Shown one piece after another: positions 36,962-47,191 of a stretch of 64,000 nucleotides of DNA. The notes below the pieces were generated by a model. The model worked only from the letters and a program-made list of their open reading frames with translations, had not been told where the DNA came from and did not search any database. The stretch is taken from positions 62,001-126,000 of the forward strand of contig NZ_FNQN01000009.1 of assembly GCF_900107645.1 (NCBI RefSeq), in the 5' to 3' direction. The stretch's first letter is position 1. Each line of letters opens with the position of its first letter. This DNA is from Desulfuromusa kysingii (GTDB lineage: Bacteria > Desulfobacterota > Desulfuromonadia > Desulfuromonadales > Geopsychrobacteraceae). A program made the position numbers and the translations under genes.

Positions 36962-37939
36962 ATGAAATCGAAAATAATTGGTACCGGTTCTTATCTTCCT
37001 GAGCAAATCCGCACGAATTATGACCTTGAACAAATGGTTGATACTACTCACGACTGGATCGTAGCTAGAACCGGCATTGAGGAGCGGCGTATTGCCGCTG
37101 ATGATGAATGTACCTCCAGCATGGCAACTATCGCTGCACAACGGGCCTTGGATATGGCCGGGGTCGCTGCTGAAGATGTCGATTTGATCGTTATGGGGAC
37201 AATCACCGGTGATTATCCCTGGCCCGCGACCGCTTGTATTGTCCAGGCTAACTTGGGGGCTAAAAACGCTTATGCCTATGATGTCTCAGCTGCTTGCAGT
37301 GGTTTTCTTTATGGACTGTCGAGTGCAAACGATTTCCTCATGTCCGGACGCGGCAAGAGAGCATTGGTTATTGGCGCTGAAACTTTAAGTCGCTCAATTG
37401 ATTGGACGGATAGAAATACCTGTGTCCTGTTCGGTGATGGTGCAGGCGCAGTTCTTCTTGAAGCGCAGGAGGGAGATTCGGGGATATTGTCCTGTCATCT
37501 CCATTCCGATGGCCATTATCTGGAACTTCTGTATCAACCGGGCTTTGGCGCTAAAAACCCCGCATCAATCGAGGGTTTTAATCAAAAACTTGGCTTCTTG
37601 AAAATGCAAGGGAACGAAGTCTTTAAGGTGGCTGTACGATCTCTGACTGAGGTCTCAAAAGAAGCTCTGGCTGCCAATAATTACACCAGTGCTGATGTGG
37701 CTCAGTTTATTCCACATCAAGCGAATCTCAGGATTCTCGAAGCGACAACGAAGCGTTTGGGTTTGACCAAAGAACAAAGCTTTGTCAATGTTAATAAATA
37801 TGGAAATACTTCCGGTGCCACCATTCCGATAGCGATTGACGAAGCTTACCATCAAGGTTTGTTGAAAGAGGGCGATCTTATCCTTTCAGCTGCTTTTGGC
37901 GGTGGATTTACCTGGGCTTCTACGTTGATCCGTTGGTAG
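36962..37939 (+). CDS. fabH: 3-oxoacyl-ACP synthase III (KAS III)
   Basis: Starts fatty-acid synthesis by condensing acetyl-CoA with malonyl-ACP. 325 residues; the catalytic triad is C112 (SAACSGFLYG), His in PHQANLRI and Asn in NKYGNTSGAT. An AAGGGAG ribosome site fits the ATG at 36962; the TTG one codon upstream is not needed. A hairpin that could partly terminate transcription follows the gene. Confidence 0.97.
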   Translation: MKSKIIGTGSYLPEQIRTNYDLEQMVDTTHDWIVARTGIEERRIAADDECTSSMATIAAQRALDMAGVAAEDVDLIVMGTITGDYPWPATACIVQANLGAKNAYAYDVSAACSGFLYGLSSANDFLMSGRGKRALVIGAETLSRSIDWTDRNTCVLFGDGAGAVLLEAQEGDSGILSCHLHSDGHYLELLYQPGFGAKNPASIEGFNQKLGFLKMQGNEVFKVAVRSLTEVSKEALAANNYTSADVAQFIPHQANLRILEATTKRLGLTKEQSFVNVNKYGNTSGATIPIAIDEAYHQGLLKEGDLILSAAFGGGFTWASTLIRW

Positions 37940-37961
37940 CTTTCTCATGTTGAAAGAATTG

Positions 37962-37998
37962 AAAGATGGTATTTTGAGTGATACCATCTTTTGTTTTT
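37962..37998 (+). terminator. Hairpin between fabH and fabD
   Basis: An 11-bp perfect stem (37962-37972 with 37981-37991) and 8-base loop, then TTGTTTTT. It lies in the middle of the fatty-acid operon, so it is probably a partial terminator. Confidence 0.7.
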
Positions 37999-38064
37999 GG
38001 CCAATCGGATTTTTTGTAGACTGGTTGAAATTGGTAAACTTAATACATCAGGAACGTAAATAAA

Positions 38065-38997
38065 ATGGATGCATTTGTTTTTCCAGGTCAAGGTTCCCAG
38101 TATCAGGGGATGGGCAAGGATCTTTCGGAAAACTTTAAAATTGCTCAACTCGTCTATGAAGAGGCCAATGATTCCTTGGGGTTTGATATCAAGGCTCTCT
38201 GCTTTTCTGGTCCTGAGGATGCCCTCAAGCTGACAGCAAATACCCAGCCAGCAATCTTGGCTACCAGTATTGCGGCTCTTCGAGTTCTTCAGGCGGAGAC
38301 AAACCTGTCCCCATCTTTTGTGGCCGGTCATTCTCTTGGTGAGTACTCAGCTCTGGTTGCTGCTGGGGCGCTCACCTTCGCTGATGCCCTAAGAATTGTG
38401 CGTAAGCGGGGCACCTACATGCAAGAAGCCGTTCCTTTCGGTGTCGGTGCAATGGCTGCGATTTTAGGGGTTGAAGGGGATGCAATTGTCGAGCTTTGTG
38501 AGCAAGCCGCAGCTGATGAGGTTGTTGCCCCTGCTAACTTTAACAGTCCTGGGCAGATTGTAATTGCTGGACATACAGCCGCTGTCAAGCGGGCCATTGA
38601 GCTGGCAAAAGAGCGTGGTGCCAAACGAGCAATGCTCTTGCCCGTGAGTGCCCCGTTTCATTCAATTTTAATGGCTCCGGCGGCACAACGATTATTGCCT
38701 GAGCTTAACCTGATTACCGTTTCGCCATTGACTTGCCCGGTTATAACAAATGTGGAAGCGCTTCCTAATGACGATGAATCGAAAGTTATTGAGCTGCTAG
38801 TGAAGCAGGTTTGTGCCCCGGTTCGTTGGGATGAGTCAATTCTGAAGATGAAAGATCTAGGGGTGACCCGGTATATTGAAATTGGCCCTGGAAAAGTTCT
38901 TTCAGGTTTGATAAAGAGGATTGATCGAGCAGCGACATTGAAAAATATTGGTGACGTTCCCAGTTTAGAAAAAATTCAGGGGTCATCTGATATATAA
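38065..38997 (+). CDS. fabD: Malonyl-CoA:ACP transacylase
   Basis: Loads malonyl groups onto ACP for chain elongation. 310 residues with the family start FVFPGQGSQ, nucleophile S90 in GHSLGEYS, Arg in IVRKRGTYM and His in APFHS. ATG at 38065. It follows the fabH hairpin and leads into fabG after 33 bases. Confidence 0.97.
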   Translation: MDAFVFPGQGSQYQGMGKDLSENFKIAQLVYEEANDSLGFDIKALCFSGPEDALKLTANTQPAILATSIAALRVLQAETNLSPSFVAGHSLGEYSALVAAGALTFADALRIVRKRGTYMQEAVPFGVGAMAAILGVEGDAIVELCEQAAADEVVAPANFNSPGQIVIAGHTAAVKRAIELAKERGAKRAMLLPVSAPFHSILMAPAAQRLLPELNLITVSPLTCPVITNVEALPNDDESKVIELLVKQVCAPVRWDESILKMKDLGVTRYIEIGPGKVLSGLIKRIDRAATLKNIGDVPSLEKIQGSSDI

Positions 38998-39030
38998 TGG
39001 CTTTAATATCTGCTACTGAAGGATAATCGT

Positions 39031-39768
39031 ATGGTTCAGGATAAAGTTGCTTTGATCACAGGGACGTCTCGTGGTATCGGTCGTGGTATCGCAACGGCAT
39101 TAGCTGCCAACGGAGCAAAGATTGTTGCTGCCGGAACAAATTTGCAAGCGACTGAAGATTTTGTCGCCGAACTTAAAGCAGCTGGTACGGAGGCTATAGC
39201 AGTGCGATGTGACGTCTCGGTCGCTGCTGAAGTTGAACAACTAGTTAAGACGGCCAAGGAGACTTTTGGCCGGATAGACATTCTGGTCAATAATGCCGGA
39301 ATTACCCGTGACGGATTACTGTTGCGGATGAAAGAAGAGGACTGGGATGCAGTTCTTGACATTAACCTAAAGGGTGCTTTTTTATGCACTCGAGCAGTGT
39401 CTAAGCTCATGACGAAACAACGCTGTGGCCGGATTATTAATATCGTTTCAGTTGTAGGTCAGACCGGAAATCCAGGACAAGCAAACTACTGTGCCAGCAA
39501 AGCGGGACTGATGGGGTTGACCCGTTCTAATGCTCAGGAGTTGGCGAAGCGAAATATTACAGTCAATGCGGTCGCTCCAGGATTTATTGCCACCGATATG
39601 ACCGATTCTCTCCCTGAAGAGCAACGTCAGGATTTGGCAGCAAGGATACCATTAGCAAGATTAGGGTCGGTTGAGGATATCTCTCATGCTGTGCTTTTTC
39701 TTGCATCTGATCATGCAGGGTATATAACAGGGCAGGTAATCGGTGTTAATGGCGGAATGTACATGTAA
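39031..39768 (+). CDS. fabG: 3-oxoacyl-ACP reductase
   Basis: NADPH-dependent reductase of the short-chain dehydrogenase family. 245 residues with the cofactor motif GTSRGIGRG, NNAG, the catalytic Ser in NIVSVVGQTG and YxxxK in YCASK, plus the C-terminal GQVIGVNGGMYM typical of FabG. It sits between fabD and acpP. Confidence 0.97.
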   Translation: MVQDKVALITGTSRGIGRGIATALAANGAKIVAAGTNLQATEDFVAELKAAGTEAIAVRCDVSVAAEVEQLVKTAKETFGRIDILVNNAGITRDGLLLRMKEEDWDAVLDINLKGAFLCTRAVSKLMTKQRCGRIINIVSVVGQTGNPGQANYCASKAGLMGLTRSNAQELAKRNITVNAVAPGFIATDMTDSLPEEQRQDLAARIPLARLGSVEDISHAVLFLASDHAGYITGQVIGVNGGMYM

Positions 39769-39819
39769 GTAACAGGCTTATTGAAAAGCCTACATAACTT
39801 AAAAAAAAGGAGAAAGTAG

Positions 39820-40053
39820 ATGGCTTCTATTGAGGAAAGAGTAAAACAGATTGTTGCTGAGCAACTTGGTGTGGATGAAGAACAGGTTGTTGATTCAGCC
39901 GCTTTTATGGATGATTTAGGCGCAGATTCTTTGGACACTGTTGAATTGGTCATGGCTTTGGAAGAAGAGTTTGATGTTGAGATTTCTGATGAAGATGCAG
40001 AAAAAATTCAAACCGTGAAAAATGCTATTGACTATATCAACAAAGCTTCCTGA
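39820..40053 (+). CDS. acpP: Acyl carrier protein
   Basis: 77-residue acidic four-helix protein carrying acyl chains on a phosphopantetheine arm attached to S37 in the [11 protein letters not shown] motif. AAAGGAG stands before the ATG. A terminator directly downstream would enrich short transcripts ending at acpP, in line with the high ACP demand. Confidence 0.98.
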   Translation: MASIEERVKQIVAEQLGVDEEQVVDSAAFMDDLGADSLDTVELVMALEEEFDVEISDEDAEKIQTVKNAIDYINKAS

Positions 40054-40060
40054 TTAACTG

Positions 40061-40097
40061 CGGTGGTGTCGGAGTCCTAATCTGACGCCACCGTTTT
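40061..40097 (+). terminator. Rho-independent terminator after acpP
   Basis: CGGTGGTGTC (40061-40070) pairs with GACGCCACCG (40084-40093) with one G-U pair and a 13-base loop, then TTTT. The T-tract is short, so read-through into fabF is likely. Confidence 0.7.
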
Positions 40098-40150
40098 ATT
40101 TGTTTCTGTTTGATGACTAAATATTCCTCATTTTTAAAGAGAGATTTTTT

Positions 40151-41383
40151 ATGCGTAGAGTCGTAGTAACCGGACTTGGTGTCGTATCTCCCTTAGGAAC
40201 TGGTGTTGAAAAAAACTGGGCAGCGGTAACCAGTGGTCAAAGTGGCATCAGTGCGATTACCCGCTTTGATGCTTCTGAGCTACCGACCCAAATCGCCGGT
40301 GAAGTCAAAGATTTTAATGCTGAAGACTATATTGCGAAGAAGGAGATCAAGAAGATGGATCTCTTCATTCAGTATGGGCTTGCTGCTGCGGAAATGGCAC
40401 TGCAAGATTCTGGTCTTGAAATCAATGATGTTAACGCTGAACGTGTTGGGGTGTTAGTGGGTTCAGGGTTGGGAGGCCTTCCTGCAATCGAGAAATACCA
40501 TCAGGTGTTGCTTGAGCGGGGTTATAAAAAAATCACCCCCTTCTTTATTCCTATGCTGATCATCAACCTCGCTCCTGGACAGATCTCGATAAAGTTTGGT
40601 GCTAAAGGTCCAAATCTCTCTTCTGTCTCTGCGTGCGCAACGGGAACTCATTCCATTGGTGATGCGTATCATATGATCGCCAGAGGCGATGCCGATGCGA
40701 TGTTTGCCGGGGGTACGGAATCAACAATTACTCCCTTAGGGATTGGCGGTTTTAATGTTATGAAAGCGCTGTCAACCCGCAATGACAGCCCGCAGACCGC
40801 AAGCCGACCTTTTGAAAAAAATCGTGATGGTTTTATTATGGCTGAAGGTGCCGGCATTCTCATGCTTGAAGAGTATGAAAGTGCGAAGAAGCGTGGTGCG
40901 GATATCTACTGTGAGGTGGCAGGATACGGGTTAAGCAGTGACGCTCACCATTTGACGCAACCAGCTCCGGGCGGTGAAGGTGCCTCTCGGTGTATTAAGA
41001 TGGCTCTCCATAATGCGGGTTTAAATCCTGAGCAAATTGACTATGTCAATGCCCATGGAACATCTACATATTTCAATGATCTCTATGAGACGATGGCGAT
41101 AAAAAATGTTTTTGGCGATCATTCTAAAAAAATTATGGTCAGTTCTACCAAGAGTATGACGGGGCATGGACTCGGATCTGCGGGAGGTATCGAAGCTGCC
41201 TTTTCTGCTTTAGTGCTGAAGCATGGCGTGATTCCGCCAACGATCAACTATGACGAACCTGATCCTGAGTGTGATCTGGATTATGTCCCTAATCAAGCCC
41301 GACAAGTCGATTGCCAGGCGGTAATATCTAACTCATTTGGCTTTGGTGGTACGAATGCAACCCTGGCCTTTCGTAAAATCTGA
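40151..41383 (+). CDS. fabF: 3-oxoacyl-ACP synthase II (KAS II)
   Basis: Condensing enzyme for fatty-acid elongation. 410 residues with N-terminal [15 protein letters not shown], the active-site Cys in SACATGTHS, and the His residues in NAHGTST and [11 protein letters not shown] single copy in the operon, followed after eight bases by rpiB. Confidence 0.97.
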   Translation: MRRVVVTGLGVVSPLGTGVEKNWAAVTSGQSGISAITRFDASELPTQIAGEVKDFNAEDYIAKKEIKKMDLFIQYGLAAAEMALQDSGLEINDVNAERVGVLVGSGLGGLPAIEKYHQVLLERGYKKITPFFIPMLIINLAPGQISIKFGAKGPNLSSVSACATGTHSIGDAYHMIARGDADAMFAGGTESTITPLGIGGFNVMKALSTRNDSPQTASRPFEKNRDGFIMAEGAGILMLEEYESAKKRGADIYCEVAGYGLSSDAHHLTQPAPGGEGASRCIKMALHNAGLNPEQIDYVNAHGTSTYFNDLYETMAIKNVFGDHSKKIMVSSTKSMTGHGLGSAGGIEAAFSALVLKHGVIPPTINYDEPDPECDLDYVPNQARQVDCQAVISNSFGFGGTNATLAFRKI

Positions 41384-41391
41384 GGTGTTCA

Positions 41392-41841
41392 ATGTTAGTC
41401 ATTGGTAGTGATCATGGTGGATATGAATTAAAAACTGCGATTATCGAATTGTTAAAAGAGCGAGGTGTCGAGTTTGCCGATTTAGGGACGGATGGTGGCG
41501 ACTCTGTTGACTATCCAGACTTTGCTGAAAAAGTTGCAGGTGCCGTTTCTACAGGTGAGGCCGACTTAGGTATTTTAATCTGCGGCACAGGTATTGGTAT
41601 GTCGATCTCTGCCAATAAATTTGCTGGGGTTCGTGCCGCTCTGGTTCATGATGAATTTACGGCGCAGATGGCTCGGGAGCATAACAATGCCAATATCCTC
41701 GTCATGGGGGGGCGAGTTCTGTCTCTTGAGCAAGGAAAAAAATTTGTTGAAATCTGGTTAGATACTCAATTTGAAGGGGGCCGACACCAGAACCGGCTTG
41801 ACAAAATTACCGCTATTGAAAAGCGGGTTAACTCGATATAA
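41392..41841 (+). CDS. rpiB: Ribose-5-phosphate isomerase B
   Basis: Interconverts ribose-5-P and ribulose-5-P. 149 residues with the RpiB/LacAB motifs GSDHGGYELK, the active-site Cys in ICGTGIGMSISANK and a downstream NNANILVMGGR. It is often found beside glyA in this group, as here. Confidence 0.96.
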   Translation: MLVIGSDHGGYELKTAIIELLKERGVEFADLGTDGGDSVDYPDFAEKVAGAVSTGEADLGILICGTGIGMSISANKFAGVRAALVHDEFTAQMAREHNNANILVMGGRVLSLEQGKKFVEIWLDTQFEGGRHQNRLDKITAIEKRVNSI

Positions 41842-41846
41842 ATTAG

Positions 41847-41874
41847 ACGGGGCTGAGTGAATGCCTCGTTTTTT
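41847..41874 (+). terminator. Candidate terminator between rpiB and glyA
   Basis: ACGGGGC (41847-41853) pairs with GCCTCGT (41863-41869) with one G-U pair and a 9-base loop, followed by TTTTT. Confidence 0.6.
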
Positions 41875-41916
41875 ATTTAAAGCTCTTTGATTCGATGTGA
41901 GAGGATACAAACAGGT

Positions 41917-43164
41917 ATGAGCAATCTTAAAGATTTTGATCCAGAGATTTTTCAGGTGATTAACAAGGAAACGCAACGCCAAGAATACAATCTTGAGTTT
42001 ATCGCTTCAGAAAACTTTGTCAGTGAAGCGGTTATGGAGGCTCAGGGTTCGGTTCTGACCAACAAATATGCAGAAGGTTATCCCTCTAAGCGCTATTATG
42101 GCGGCTGTGAGTTTGTCGACGTCGCGGAACAATTAGCTATAGATCGTGCCAAAGAGTTATTTGGGGCTGAACATGTCAACGTGCAACCGCACTCAGGTTC
42201 TCAGGCAAATATGGCTGTCTATATGGCTGTTTGTAAGCCTGGCGACACGATCCTTGGTATGAATCTGGCCCATGGAGGGCATTTGACCCATGGCTCTTCG
42301 GTCAATTTTTCCGGGAAACTCTACAACATTGTCCCTTATGGACTAAGTGCCGAAACAGGAACGATCGACTATGAAGAGGTTGAGCGCCTTGCCAAAGAGC
42401 ACCAACCGAAGCTGATTGTTGTCGGTGCCAGCGCTTATCCGCGTGAGATTGATTTTCCTGCATTTCGTCGGATTGCTGATTCAGTCGGTGCTGCCGTAAT
42501 GGTGGATATGGCTCACATTGCTGGGTTGGTTGCTGCGGGCATCCATTCCAATCCAGTCCCCTATGCAGAATTTGTCACGACGACGACCCATAAAACCTTG
42601 CGCGGGCCTCGTGGTGGGATGATCCTGTGTACGGAGGAATGGGGTAAGAAAATCAATAGCAGTATCTTCCCTGGCATTCAGGGTGGACCACTGATGCATG
42701 TTATTGCCGCAAAGGCAGTCGCTTTTAAAGAAGCACTGCGGCCTGAATTTAAGGATTATGCGGCACAGGTGGTCAAAAATGCCCAAGCTTTGGCTGGCGC
42801 ATTGGTTGATAAAGGGTATAATCTGGTGTCTGGTGGTACTGATAACCATTTGATGTTGGTTGATTTCACTGGTACCGATATTACCGGTAAGGTTGCCGAA
42901 AAAACTCTGGAAGATGCGGGGATTACAGTCAACAAAAATGCTGTTCCTTTTGATTCCCGATCGCCATTTATTACCAGTGGAATACGGGTTGGAACGCCAG
43001 CGACAACAACACGGGGCTTAAAAGAAGCTGACATGCGGCAAGTGGCCGAATGGATCGATCGTGCTTTGCAAAATATTGATAACGCTGCGGCGTTAGCGAC
43101 GATTCGCGCTGAGGTGAAAGAGCTTTGTCTGCGGTTTCCTCTCTACGCGCATCGATTGCAGTAG
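41917..43164 (+). CDS. glyA: Serine hydroxymethyltransferase
   Basis: PLP enzyme interconverting serine and glycine with tetrahydrofolate, the main source of one-carbon units. 415 residues; the PLP lysine is in [13 protein letters not shown], and [25 protein letters not shown] and [13 protein letters not shown] are standard. ATG at 41917 gives the normal N-terminus; the ten codons upstream that remain open are not conserved in style. Confidence 0.97.
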   Translation: MSNLKDFDPEIFQVINKETQRQEYNLEFIASENFVSEAVMEAQGSVLTNKYAEGYPSKRYYGGCEFVDVAEQLAIDRAKELFGAEHVNVQPHSGSQANMAVYMAVCKPGDTILGMNLAHGGHLTHGSSVNFSGKLYNIVPYGLSAETGTIDYEEVERLAKEHQPKLIVVGASAYPREIDFPAFRRIADSVGAAVMVDMAHIAGLVAAGIHSNPVPYAEFVTTTTHKTLRGPRGGMILCTEEWGKKINSSIFPGIQGGPLMHVIAAKAVAFKEALRPEFKDYAAQVVKNAQALAGALVDKGYNLVSGGTDNHLMLVDFTGTDITGKVAEKTLEDAGITVNKNAVPFDSRSPFITSGIRVGTPATTTRGLKEADMRQVAEWIDRALQNIDNAAALATIRAEVKELCLRFPLYAHRLQ

Positions 43165-43173
43165 GAGATATTG

Positions 43174-43632
43174 ATGAAGCGGCCAGGCTGGGATGAATAT
43201 TTTATGCAGATAACGCAACTGGTCGCTACGCGTTCAACTTGTATGCGGAGAAAAGTTGGGGCGCTGTTGGTTAAAGATAAGAATATTCTGGCAACGGGCT
43301 ATAATGGTGTGCCGAGTGGTATCACCCATTGTGATGTTACCGGATGTTTGCGCGACCAATTAAACGTCCCTTCGGGGGAGCGGCACGAACTGTGTCGCGG
43401 CCTGCACGCTGAGCAGAATGCCATCATTCAGGCCGCAAAGCATGGCGCTGGGATATCAGGTTCAATCCTCTATTGTACAGATTCACCCTGTATTATTTGT
43501 AGCAAGATGCTGATCAATGCCGGAGTGACCAAGGTGGTATTTGGTCGGGGCTATCCAGACAAGTTATCTTTAGAGATGTTAGCTGAGGCCGGAATCAGCT
43601 TTCATCAACATGTGGGAGAAGCTCAGGAATGA
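43174..43632 (+). CDS. Deoxycytidylate deaminase (ComEB-like)
   Basis: Zinc enzyme that deaminates dCMP to dUMP for dTMP synthesis. 152 residues with [10 protein letters not shown] (zinc His and catalytic Glu) and [14 protein letters not shown] (zinc CxxC). AGGAG is best spaced from ATG 43174 rather than TTG 43171. It overlaps nrdR by ATGA, linking it to dNTP supply together with dut at 23.6 kb. Confidence 0.92.
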   Translation: MKRPGWDEYFMQITQLVATRSTCMRRKVGALLVKDKNILATGYNGVPSGITHCDVTGCLRDQLNVPSGERHELCRGLHAEQNAIIQAAKHGAGISGSILYCTDSPCIICSKMLINAGVTKVVFGRGYPDKLSLEMLAEAGISFHQHVGEAQE

Positions 43633-44087
43633 ATTGTCCTTTTTGCCGTTATGCCGATACCAAGGTGGTTGATTCCCGGCTTGGGAAAGAGGGTAATAAT
43701 GTCCGTCGTAGACGGGAGTGTCCATCTTGCGAGCGTCGTTTTACGACCTACGAACGAGTTGAAGAAATTCTGCCATGGGTGATAAAAAAAGATGGTCGTC
43801 GCGAACCGTTTGATCGCACGAAGATTATTTCCGGAATGCAGCGAGCTTGTGAAAAACGTCCGGTTTCGGTCGAAGAGATAGAAGCCTTAGTAGATCAATT
43901 AGAACGACGCTTTCAGGAGTGTGGTGATAAAGAAATTGCCGCAAGTTGGATCGGTGAAGCGGTGATGGACATCCTCCATGATGTTGATGAGGTCGCCTAC
44001 GTTCGCTTTGCATCCGTGTACCGTCAGTTTAAGGATATTAACGAGTTTATGTCAGAACTCAACGATCTATTGAAAAATTCACACTGA
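43629..44087 (+). CDS. nrdR: Transcriptional repressor NrdR
   Basis: Zinc-ribbon and ATP-cone repressor of ribonucleotide reductase genes, sensing dATP/ATP. 152 residues: zinc ribbon from CPFC and CPSC within the first 40 residues, then the ATP-cone ([20 protein letters not shown]). The ATG overlaps the dCMP deaminase stop. No ribonucleotide reductase gene is in this window. I did not see a convincing pair of NrdR boxes nearby. Confidence 0.96.
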   Translation: MNCPFCRYADTKVVDSRLGKEGNNVRRRRECPSCERRFTTYERVEEILPWVIKKDGRREPFDRTKIISGMQRACEKRPVSVEEIEALVDQLERRFQECGDKEIAASWIGEAVMDILHDVDEVAYVRFASVYRQFKDINEFMSELNDLLKNSH

Positions 44088-44115
44088 CAGTTCTGATTTT
44101 GTGTTAACTGTAAGT

Positions 44116-44144
44116 GCCGGAATATCCATTGGTGATATTCCGGC
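44116..44144 (+). terminator. Palindromic hairpin between nrdR and ribD
   Basis: GCCGGAATATC (44116-44126), 7-base loop, GATATTCCGGC (44134-44144): an 11-bp perfect stem followed by GTTTGCATTT, a poor T-tract. It is either a weak terminator of the nrdR transcript or a leader structure or operator for ribD, 32 bases upstream of the ribD ATG. I see no FMN riboswitch here. Confidence 0.55.
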
Positions 44145-44176
44145 GTTTGCATTTAATCCGCAGGGATTTATCAATA

Positions 44177-45292
44177 ATGACCGAGTTAAAGCATCAACAT
44201 TATATGCAGGTCGCATTGAATGCCGCTCTAAAAGGGGTCGGTCGGACGGCTCCTAACCCTCCAGTCGGTGCCGTTATCGTCAAATCAGATCAAATTGTCG
44301 GTGTTGGCTTCCATCCTCAGGCGGGCCAACCTCATGCTGAAATATTTGCTCTGGAGCAGGCCGGAGATAATGCCCGGGGGGCGGATATCTATGTGACTCT
44401 GGAGCCCTGCTCACATTATGGGAAGACACCACCTTGTGCTGATGCTTTGATTGCTGCTGGGATCAAGGCTGTTTATATCGGGGTTGTTGATCCCAATCCT
44501 CAGGTTGCTGGTAGGGGAGTTAAGAAACTTCAGAATGCTGGTGTCGTGGTGCAGACAGGAGTTCTCGAATCCGAATGCCTGCAATTGATCAAGCCTTTTC
44601 GTAAACACATTGTGACGGGTCTTCCGTTTACTATTTATAAAGCTGCCGTGACTCTGGATGGCAATACAGCGACAAAATCGGGAGATTCTCGTTGGGTCTC
44701 TGGTGAAGCAAGCCTTTTGACTGTGCATCAACTGCGTGATCGAGTTGATGCTATCATGGTTGGTATTGGTACCGTGCTTAACGACGACCCGTTGCTAAAT
44801 ACGCGTCTACCTGATGGCGATGGTCGTGACCCGATGCGAATCGTTGTTGATAGTCAGCTGCGTATTGATCCCCGTTGCCGGTTGTTGACACAGGAATCAA
44901 CAGCGCAATCGATGATTGCGACCATTTCAACTGATACTAAAAAAATTTCGATATTGCGAGATATGGGGGTAGATGTTGTTGTCCTCCCTTCAGTGTCTGG
45001 ACGTGTCTCGTTGCCTGCCTTATGGACTTACTTAGGACAACAAAATATCCAACGATTGCTTTTAGAGGGGGGAGCAACTTTGGCTACTGAGGCTCTTCAT
45101 CATGAGTTAATTGATCAACTGATGGTGTTTATTGCCCCTAAGTTGCTTGGTGGCTCCTCTTTGTTTAGACTATTTTCCGGGACCGGTTGCGACAAAATGG
45201 GAGATGCGATCCAACTGGAAAATTTAGATTATCAACAGGTTGGCGAAGACCTGCTGATTACAGGAGATATTGCGTCATGTTTACCGGATTAA
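44177..45292 (+). CDS. ribD: Bifunctional pyrimidine deaminase / reductase RibD
   Basis: Second and third steps of riboflavin synthesis: deamination then side-chain reduction of the pyrimidine from GTP. 371 residues: N-terminal deaminase (HAEIFALEQAG and CSHYGKTPPC zinc site) and C-terminal DHFR-like reductase (TLDGNTATKSGDSRWVSG, LLLEGGATLA). The frame is open from 44114 through the hairpin, but ATG 44177 with AGGGA upstream is the natural start. It overlaps ribE by 16 bases. Confidence 0.96.
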   Translation: MTELKHQHYMQVALNAALKGVGRTAPNPPVGAVIVKSDQIVGVGFHPQAGQPHAEIFALEQAGDNARGADIYVTLEPCSHYGKTPPCADALIAAGIKAVYIGVVDPNPQVAGRGVKKLQNAGVVVQTGVLESECLQLIKPFRKHIVTGLPFTIYKAAVTLDGNTATKSGDSRWVSGEASLLTVHQLRDRVDAIMVGIGTVLNDDPLLNTRLPDGDGRDPMRIVVDSQLRIDPRCRLLTQESTAQSMIATISTDTKKISILRDMGVDVVVLPSVSGRVSLPALWTYLGQQNIQRLLLEGGATLATEALHHELIDQLMVFIAPKLLGGSSLFRLFSGTGCDKMGDAIQLENLDYQQVGEDLLITGDIASCLPD

Positions 45293-45927
45293 TTCAGTCT
45301 ATCGGTCAGGTACGTGCCCTGAAGCAACAACCACGTTCCGCGCAATTGCAGATTTCCAGTAGCTTGGTCAACGAGGATTTGCAGCTCGGTGAGAGTATCG
45401 CTGTGAATGGTGCGTGCTTAACTGTCGTCTCCTGGGATAATAGTAGCTTCACTGTTGATGTTTCACCAGAAACCTTAAATTGTACAACGTTGGGTCATTT
45501 AAAAGGGGATCAGCTCGTAAATCTTGAACGGGCTTTGCGGTTGTCGGATCGTTTGGGGGGGCACCTGGTCAGCGGGCATATAGATTGTATTGCTACCGTA
45601 AAGCGCCGTTATGAGGATCAGAATGCAATTAGATTTGAATTTTCAGTCCCTCAGGAAGCGATCAGATATCTAGTCGAAAAAGGGTCAGTTGCCATTGATG
45701 GCGTCAGCCTGACCGTCAATAAAGTCGGTACAGATATGTTTTCTGTCGCGGTTATACCCCATTCCCTGGAAATGACAACATTAAAAGATTGTCGAGAAGG
45801 GTCGCAAGTGAATATCGAAACTGATTTGCTCGGGCGCTATGTCGAACGGCTACTCCATCGTGACAAGAATCAACCTAAAGAGACAAATGTTGATTTTGAC
45901 TTTCTTGCTAAAAATGGTTTTCTGTGA
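45277..45927 (+). CDS. ribE: Riboflavin synthase, alpha subunit
   Basis: Dismutates two lumazine molecules to riboflavin plus a pyrimidine. 216 residues with the internal duplication: MFTGLIQSIGQV and SVNGACLTVV in the first barrel, HLVSGHIDC and AIDGVSLTVN in the second. ATG 45277 follows CAGGAG and lies within the ribD end. Confidence 0.96.
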   Translation: MFTGLIQSIGQVRALKQQPRSAQLQISSSLVNEDLQLGESIAVNGACLTVVSWDNSSFTVDVSPETLNCTTLGHLKGDQLVNLERALRLSDRLGGHLVSGHIDCIATVKRRYEDQNAIRFEFSVPQEAIRYLVEKGSVAIDGVSLTVNKVGTDMFSVAVIPHSLEMTTLKDCREGSQVNIETDLLGRYVERLLHRDKNQPKETNVDFDFLAKNGFL

Positions 45928-45967
45928 GATAAAATCTGCTTGCAGATAACACAAAGGGATTTAAATT

Positions 45968-47173
45968 ATGCAAATTGAAAAAATAGACGCAGCGCTTGAC
46001 GATATTCGCGCTGGAAAGATGGTGATTCTTGTCGATGATGAGGATCGTGAAAACGAAGGTGATCTGGTCGTTGCTGCTGAGTTGGTGACACCTGAAATTA
46101 TCAATTTTATGGCAACCCATGGGCGCGGATTGATCTGCCTTTCATTGACAGAAGAGCGTGCTGATGAACTTGAATTACCGTTAATGGTGACGGAGAATAA
46201 CTCCTCTTTCGGCACCGCTTTTACCGTTTCTATTGAGGCACGTCAGGGGGTCACGACAGGGATTTCAGTTGCTGATCGCGCCCGGACCATTCAAGTTGCT
46301 GTTGCTGATGAGACCACGCCACAAGATTTAGCCCACCCTGGACATGTCTTTCCGTTGCGGGCTAAAAAAGGTGGAGTTATGGTGCGTACGGGACAGACAG
46401 AGGGTTCTGTTGATCTTGCGCGCTTAGCAGGGCTTAAACCTGCCGGGGTCATCTGTGAAATAATGAATGATGATGGGACCATGGCGCGCATGCCACAGCT
46501 TGAAGTGTTTGCCCAGGCACATGACATTAAAATTATTTCGGTCGCTGAAATTGTTGCCTATCGGATGCGAAAAGAGTCACTGGTACGTCGGGCTGCAGAA
46601 ACCATGATTCCAACCGAGTTTGGCGGTGAATTCAGAACGATTGTCTATGAGAACGATATCGACAATGCCCAGCACGTCGCTTTGATTAAGGGCGACGTTG
46701 ATACCGATGCGCCGGTTTTGGTTCGCGTCCATTCAGAATGCTTGACAGGTGATGTCTTTGGTTCTCAACGTTGTGATTGTGGTGAACAGCTTCATGCAGC
46801 CATGGCGCAGATTCAAAAAGAGGGGAGTGGCGTTGTTCTATATATGCGGCAAGAAGGGCGCGGCATTGGGCTGGTGAATAAAATCAAAGCTTATGCATTA
46901 CAAGATCAAGGACAAGATACTGTCGAGGCTAACCACTCTTTGGGGTTTGCCGCTGATTTGCGGGATTATGGCATTGGTGCACAAATTTTATCTGATCTAG
47001 GGATCAAAAAATTGCGTTTAATGACCAATAACCCTAAAAAGATGATCGGTCTTCAAGGCTATGGACTTGAAGTTGTTGAGCGAGTCTCAATTGAGATGGC
47101 TGCGCATAAGGAAAATCTCAGATATCTGCGCACGAAACAAAAAAGAATGGGGCATCTGCTAGAAAATCTCTAG
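45968..47173 (+). CDS. ribBA: Bifunctional DHBP synthase / GTP cyclohydrolase II RibBA
   Basis: Supplies both riboflavin precursors: 3,4-dihydroxy-2-butanone-4-P from ribulose-5-P (N-terminal domain, [21 protein letters not shown]) and the pyrimidine from GTP (C-terminal domain, [21 protein letters not shown] zinc site, RQEGRGIGL). 401 residues, the usual fusion length; catalytic residues of both domains are present. rpiB at 41.4 kb may help supply its ribulose-5-P substrate. Confidence 0.97.
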   Translation: MQIEKIDAALDDIRAGKMVILVDDEDRENEGDLVVAAELVTPEIINFMATHGRGLICLSLTEERADELELPLMVTENNSSFGTAFTVSIEARQGVTTGISVADRARTIQVAVADETTPQDLAHPGHVFPLRAKKGGVMVRTGQTEGSVDLARLAGLKPAGVICEIMNDDGTMARMPQLEVFAQAHDIKIISVAEIVAYRMRKESLVRRAAETMIPTEFGGEFRTIVYENDIDNAQHVALIKGDVDTDAPVLVRVHSECLTGDVFGSQRCDCGEQLHAAMAQIQKEGSGVVLYMRQEGRGIGLVNKIKAYALQDQGQDTVEANHSLGFAADLRDYGIGAQILSDLGIKKLRLMTNNPKKMIGLQGYGLEVVERVSIEMAAHKENLRYLRTKQKRMGHLLENL

Positions 47174-47191
47174 GGTGTTCAGGAGGTCAAT

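Noticed and set aside
44114-44176. N-terminal extension of RibD from GTG 44114
   Set aside because: It would translate the 11-bp palindrome, gives an unusual N-terminus and lacks a ribosome site. ATG 44177 is standard.
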